A DNA stretch of 8,861 bases from JBEIUL01 sp044356865 (GTDB lineage: Bacteria > Planctomycetota > Phycisphaerae > Phycisphaerales > SM1A02): NCBI GenBank assembly GCA_044356865.1, contig JBIKVN010000129.1, forward strand, positions 1 through 8,861. The letters run 5' to 3'. A program made the position numbers and the translations under genes. The number at the start of each line of letters is the position of its first letter. Positions within the stretch are counted from its first letter, which is position 1. This document shows, in pieces, positions 1 to 6,100 of this stretch. Below the pieces are notes generated by a model that was not told where the DNA came from, did no database searches, and saw only the letters and a list, made by a program, of their open reading frames with translations.

Positions 1-171
1 GCGATGCTGAAGCAGGTGCTCGCGGGCCGGATCCGCGCCGACCAGCCCGAGGCGGCGGCGGAACTCGATCGCCTGCTCGAGGTCACGCCCGACCGCCGCT
101 CGAACACGATCATCATCAACGCCCCGGCGACGGTGATGCCGCTGGCCGAGGAGCTCATCAAGCAGCTCGAC
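1..171 (+). repeat. Secretin_N unit 1 (5' end cut by window)
   Basis: Residues 1-57. The first strand lies upstream of the window and the sequence begins in helix 1 (AMLKQVLAGRI). Signature PDRRSNTIIINAP has Asn35; helix 2 closes with LD at 56-57. A short linker DGRVSIGDPS leads to unit 2. Confidence 0.85.
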
Positions 172-3100
172 GACGGCCGCGTCTCGATCGGCGACCCGTC
201 GATCCGCGTGCGGCCGCTGGTCTTCGCCGACGCCGCGGCCACCGCCGCGAACCTCTCGCAGGCCCTCGCCGGCACGATCAGCAAGGCGACCGGCGAGCCG
301 ATGCAGGTGAAGGTGACCGCGGCGGGCGGGGCGAACGCGCTGCTGCTCGTCGGTCTCGACGCCGACCTCGACGAGGTCGAGAAGCTCATCGAGCCGCTCG
401 ACGCGCGTCCGGCGAGCGATGCGATCGACGCCCGTACCTTTCCCCTGAAGTTCGCGACCGCGAGCGAGGTCGCCCCGGTCGTGCAGCGGCTGCTCTCCGA
501 CCAGCAGGAGTCGGACCCGCGGATCCTGCTCGAGCGGCTTCGCCGTTCGCGGGGCGAGATCGACCTCGTGCCGAAGGTTCGCGTCGAGGCCGACGCCCGC
601 ACCAACAGCCTCGTGGTGAGCGGGCCGCAACGGACGGTCGCCCTCGCCGAGACGCTGCTGGTCGAACTCGATCGCGCCGACGCCGGATCCGAGCGCACGC
701 TGCTCACCTTCACGCCGCGGAATGCCGATCCGCGGGCCCTGGTCGCGACGGCGAAACCGCTGCTCGACAAGACGCGGCCCGCCGGCGAGCGGGCGACGCT
801 CGACCTGGTCGCCGATGCCGCCAGCGGCGCGGTGGTCGCGGTCGGTTCCGAAGCCGAGGCGAAGCGGGCCGTCGAGCTGCTCGGCCGGCTCGACGACGGC
901 ACGCGGGTCGCGCCGCGGGTCGACCTCACGGTGCTCTCGCTGCGGCACGTCGACGCCGCGACCGCGGCCGCGGCGGTGCAGCCGCTGCTCTCCGACCGCT
1001 CGCGCTGGCCGGAAGGTCTCGCCCTCGCGGCGCGTTCCGGCGTCGCGGTGGCCGAGCCCCGCGTGACCGCCGATCCGGCGGCGAATCGCCTGCTGGTGTC
1101 GGCGCCGTCCGAGCTGGTGCCCGTGGTCCAGGGCCTGGTCGCGACGCTCGACCAGCCCCGCGGCGACGGCGGCAGCAGCGAGCTGCGGGTGTTCACGCTG
1201 TCGACGGCGAACGCCGCGGACGTCGCGAAGGCGGTGCAGGCGGCGCTCGACGCGCGAAAGCCTTCCCGCCCCGGACCGGTGCGCCCGACGGTCACCGCCG
1301 AGAGCTCGAGCAACGCGATCCTGGTGAACGCGACGCCCGACGATCTTGCCGAGGTCCAGACGCTCGTCAAGGAACTCGACGCCGGGGTCCGCGCCGACGC
1401 GACGCAGGTGCGCACGGTCTTCCTGCGGAACGCCCGCGCCGACCAGGTCGCGCCGCTCGTCGAGAAGTTGCTGGTCGCCGACGATCCGCTGGGCCTGAAG
1501 AGCCTGCCCGAGGCGGCGCGGCTCGAGGCGGCGCGACGGGCCGGCCGGGCCGGGCCGCCGACCGTCGAGCCGCCGGTGAAGGTGGCCGCCGATGCCCGCC
1601 TGAACGCGGTCGTGGTGAGCGGCACCGGGGCCGCCCTCAACGTTGCCGAGCAGATGATCGCCCAGCTCGACATCGAGCCGCGCGGCGACTTCCGCCGCTC
1701 GGTGCGGGTGCTGGCGATCGAGAACGCCGATGCGGCCGATCTCGCCCGCAGCCTCGAGGAGGTCTTTCGCGACGCCGAGGGAACCGAGATCCCGCCGACG
1801 GTGCGGGTGAACGCGGCCAGCAATTCACTCATCGTCCGCGCCACCGACGAGCAGTTCGCGACGATCGAACAGGTCGTGGGCCAGATCGACCGCGCCACCG
1901 TCGCGACCAGCCGGCAGATGCGGACGATCCCGCTCGACGCCTCGAAGGCCGACGCGGCCGACGTGGCCCGCATGCTCGAGCGGATGCTCGAGCGGCGGGG
2001 GGGCGAATCCGGCGGGGGCGTGGAGGTGATTCCGGTCGACGAGCTGCTGCGCCGCCACGGCGGCGAGCGCCCGAAGGCGGTGCCGCCCGCGGACTCCCGC
2101 AGCTTCGGCGGTCCGCCGCGCGGCGCGATCGGCGCGGCGCTTTCGGCCCTCGCCTCGGCGGCGCTCGCCGTCGCCGACCCGCCGGCCGCCGCGCCGGCGG
2201 ACGAGGGCGGCGTCACCATCGCCGTCGACAAGGCGACGAACAGCCTGGTGCTGGTCGGCAGCCCGCGGGCGATCGAGCGGGCCCGCCTCCTCGCCGAACA
2301 GGCGATCCGGGAGTTGCCGCCCGAGGCGAGCCGGATCCGCAGCATCCCGCTCGAACAGGGCACCGATCCGGCGCGGGTGCAGGCGCTCGTCGCCGAGACG
2401 CTCGCGAGGATCGCCCCGCCGGGAGGCCAGCCGGGCGACATCGGCCGGCGCTCGGCGATCGTCGTCGATCCGCAGGACCGGGCGATCGTGGTCGCCGCGA
2501 CCGACCGCGACTTCGAGACGATCGGGCAGCTCATCGCGACCTTCGCCCGCGCCGACACCGTCGATCGCGTGACCGTGAAGGTCTATGCGCTCGAGAACGT
2601 CGGCGCCGACCGGGCGGTGCGCGGCTTGCGCGATCTGCTCGGCATCGGGCGGGCCGACCGGCGGTTCCGCGATCTCGCCGTGACGCTCGAGCGCGACGGC
2701 ACGACCGTCGAGGCCACCTTCGACCCGTCGCAGGTGCGGGCGGTGCCCGACGCGGCGACCAACTCGGTCACCATCATCGGACCCGCCGAGGCGATCGGTT
2801 TCGTCGACCGTTACCTGAGCTTCGCCGACCAGGCGCCGGCCTCGTCGGGGTCAGCGGTGCGGGTGATCACCCTCAAGAACGCGCAGGCCGGCGCGATCGC
2901 CCCGACGCTGCTCTCGGTCTTCCGCGGCCGGCCCCGCGCCGCCGACGGCAGCCTTCCGCCCGAGCCGACGGTGGCCGCCGATGTCCGCACCAACACCCTC
3001 GTGGTGACCGCGGCGCCCGAGCAGCTGGCCGAGATCGAGTCGCTCGTGGCCCGGCTCGACGCCAGTTCGGCGCTCGAGCGCGGTCCGCTCGAGGTCCTCG

Positions 3101-6100
3101 CCCTCGCCCACCTCGAGGCGAACGCGGCGGCGGGCCTGCTGACCCGCACCGTGGTCGGCGAGGATCCCGAACGGAAGCGGCTGGTGCAGATCGTGCCCGA
3201 TGCGGGCTCGGCCACGCTGCTGGTGCGGGCTCCCGACGGCGCCCTCGCCGAGATCCGCACCGTGCTGAAGGAGATCGACCGGGCCCCGTCGGGCGAGTTC
3301 CCGGTGCGCTCGATCGCCCTCGCCCGCGCCGACGCCGCCGCGGTGGCCACCGCGGTGCAGCGGTTCTACGACGACCGGGCGAAACTCGGCCAGGGACCGC
3401 GGCAACGCACGGTGCCGCGCCGCGTCGCGGTCATCGGCGATCCGCGCTCGGCGACGCTGCTCGTCGCGGCGAGCGACGCGGACTTCGCCGAGATCCAGTC
3501 GCTCGTCGAGCGCTTCGACAGCGCCGACGCGACGCAGTCGCTCGATTTCCGCGTCTACCCGCTCGAACACGCCCGTGCCGAGGAGATCGCCGGAACCGTG
3601 CAGGCCCTGCTCGGGCAGATCTTCTGGACCGAATCGATGCGCGGCCTCGGCCGCGGCGGCAACCGCGAGGACCGCTCGTCGGTCGCGATCCGGCCCGACG
3701 AGCGGCTGAACGCCCTCGTGGTCACCGGCCGCGGCGAGAGTTTCGCCTTGGTCGAACAGCTCATCGGCGAGCTCGACGCCCCGCCGAAGGAAGGCCAGCG
3801 CCGCACGGTGCGGACCTACCGGCCCGCGGGCGGCGATCCGGCGACGGTCGCCGAGCTGCTCAAGGACGCCCTCGGCGGCGCGGTCCGCCCGGGCGACGAG
3901 GGCTCGCGGGCCCGCATCACGCCGGTGCCGCGCAGCGGCCTCGTCATCGTGAGCGCGACCGAACGGCAGCAGCAGGAGATCGCCGCGCTCCTGGCCGGCC
4001 TCGAGTCGTCGCTCGTGCGGCCCGACCGCGAGACCGCGGTGGTGGCGATCGAGTTCGCGCGGGCCGGCGAGATCGCGACCACGCTGAACGAGTTCCTCCG
4101 CGGCCGGGCCGCGACGACCGGCACGCCTCCCGCCGCGACGGTGCTGGCCAACGACGGTGCGAATTCGCTGGTGATCTCGGCCGGTCCTGACGATCTGGCC
4201 CTTCTCCGCGACCTCCTCGCGAAGCTCGACCAGCCGTCGAGCGCCGGCGACCGCGTGCTCGAGATCGTTCCGCTGCGCGACGGCCAGGCCGCCGAGATCG
4301 CCCGCCTCGTCGGCGAGCAGTTCGGCAGCCGCGGCGGCGGGCAGGGCGTGACGGTGACCGCCGACGTCCGCACCAACAGCCTGATCCTGAACGCCCCGAC
4401 CGCGCTGGCCCCGCAGGTGAAGGGCCTGATCGCCGGGCTCGACACGCCCGACTCGGCCGACGAGACGATCGTGCGCACCTTCGCGCTCGGCGAGGCGAAG
4501 GCCGACGAGGTGGTGCGGATCCTCACCGAGGCCCTGCAGCTCGATGCGGCCGGCCAGGTGCGGGGCGTGGCCCTGAAGCTCGACGAGGACTCGCCCGCGG
4601 TGAAGGTCACCGCCCGCATCGTCGCCGACCGCCGCTCGAACAGCCTGGTGGTCACCGCGACCGCCCAGAGCTTCCCGATCATCGAGCAGATCATCGCGAA
4701 GCTCGAGTCGGTGCCCGCGGCGGCGCCGGTCGAGTTCCGGGTCATCCCGCTCGAGCACGCGATCGCCGGGGACGTCTCGCTCACCCTGCGCCGCCTGGTT
4801 CGCGAGCAGGTGCGGCCGGGCGAGCCGGCGCCGACCGTCGACGCGAACCGCCTCGAGAACCGGCTCATCGTCGGGGCCACCGCCGAGCAGTTCGCGCTCA
4901 TCGACCAGGTGCTCGAGGCGATCGACGTGCCGTCGACGCGGCCGCGGCAGACGGATTTCGTGCCGTTGCGCTTCGCCGAGGCCGAGAAGGTCCGGGACGC
5001 GCTCTCGTACTTCTACGGGGCCTACGCCGCCGAGGCCGACACGCCCGGCAAGCAGAACGTGAGCATCGTCTCCGATCCGGCCAGCAACAGCCTCGTGATC
5101 AGCGCCGACGAGAGCGAGTGGGAAGGCATCCGCGAGCTGCTCGCCAAGCTCGACAGCGCCGAGTACGACGCCAGCCTGCAGCTCAAGGTCGTTCCGCTGG
5201 TCCACGCCGACGCGGGAAGCGTCGCGGCCGCGATCAACGACGCGTTCCGACCGCGGACCGAACCCGCGGGGCGGCCGGCCCGCCGCGGCGAGGACGAGGA
5301 GCGCGACCCGCCGCCGACCGTCCTCGTGGACGGGGCCGACTGGGTGAACGTCTCGGCGGAACGCCAGACCAACTCGCTGGTGATCTCCGCCACGCGGATG
5401 AACATGGCCAAGGTCGAGGCGATCGTGAAGCAGCTCGACATCGCCGAGTTCGACCGGCTGCCGACGCCGCGACTCATTCCCGTGACCGTCGGCAATCCCG
5501 AGCAGCTCGCGTCGGCGATCGAGCGGATCTACGCTCCGCCCGCCGGCTCGGGCCGCGACGCCGAGCGCTCGCGGCTGCGGATCGTCGCCGACGCGGGCAG
5601 CAACGCCCTCATCGTGCGGGCCCCGGACGACGAGTACCGCCAGATCCTCGCGGTGGCCGAGGCGCTGCAGCAGCAGGCCGAGGCGCAGGGCCTCTCGGTC
5701 CGGCTGATCCCGCTCAAGAGCGCGAACGCCGGCCGCGTCGCCGACGCGATCCGCGAGGCGTTCGAGACTCGCGCCCAGCAGGCGAAGCTGCCGCTCTCGG
5801 TGCAGGTCGACGTCACCACGAACGGCCTCGTCGTCGCCGCGAGCGGGCCGCTGCAGGAAGAGATCCGCGCCGTCGTCGAGCGGATGGACGCCCTCGCGCC
5901 CGCCGCCGGACAGGCGATCTTCGTGATCGACCTCGCGAACGTCCCGCCCGATTCGGCGAAGCGGGTCATCGAGGAGATCGGCCTCGACCGCCCGCAGGAA
6001 CCGGGCTCGAGCGCCAAGATCATCATCGATCCCGTGAAGGTCTCGGCGGTGCCCGGCCGTCCGGCCCTCATCGTCGTCGCGAACCCGGCCGACCGCGAGA

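Noticed and set aside
4..6. ATG at codon 2 as the gene start
   Set aside because: It falls inside helix 1 of a unit whose first strand must be upstream. The frame is open before it, and no ribosome binding site or signal peptide can be seen.
722..1066. Plus-strand frame-2 ORF of 114 residues
   Set aside because: Arg/Ser/Pro-rich shadow of units 4-5 with no domain and no ribosome binding site apparent.
2119..2178. Start of a second, separate gene at the signal-peptide-like segment of unit 9
   Set aside because: The frame is open through it without a stop before it or a start codon at it, and the flanking sequence forms the two halves of one repeat unit.
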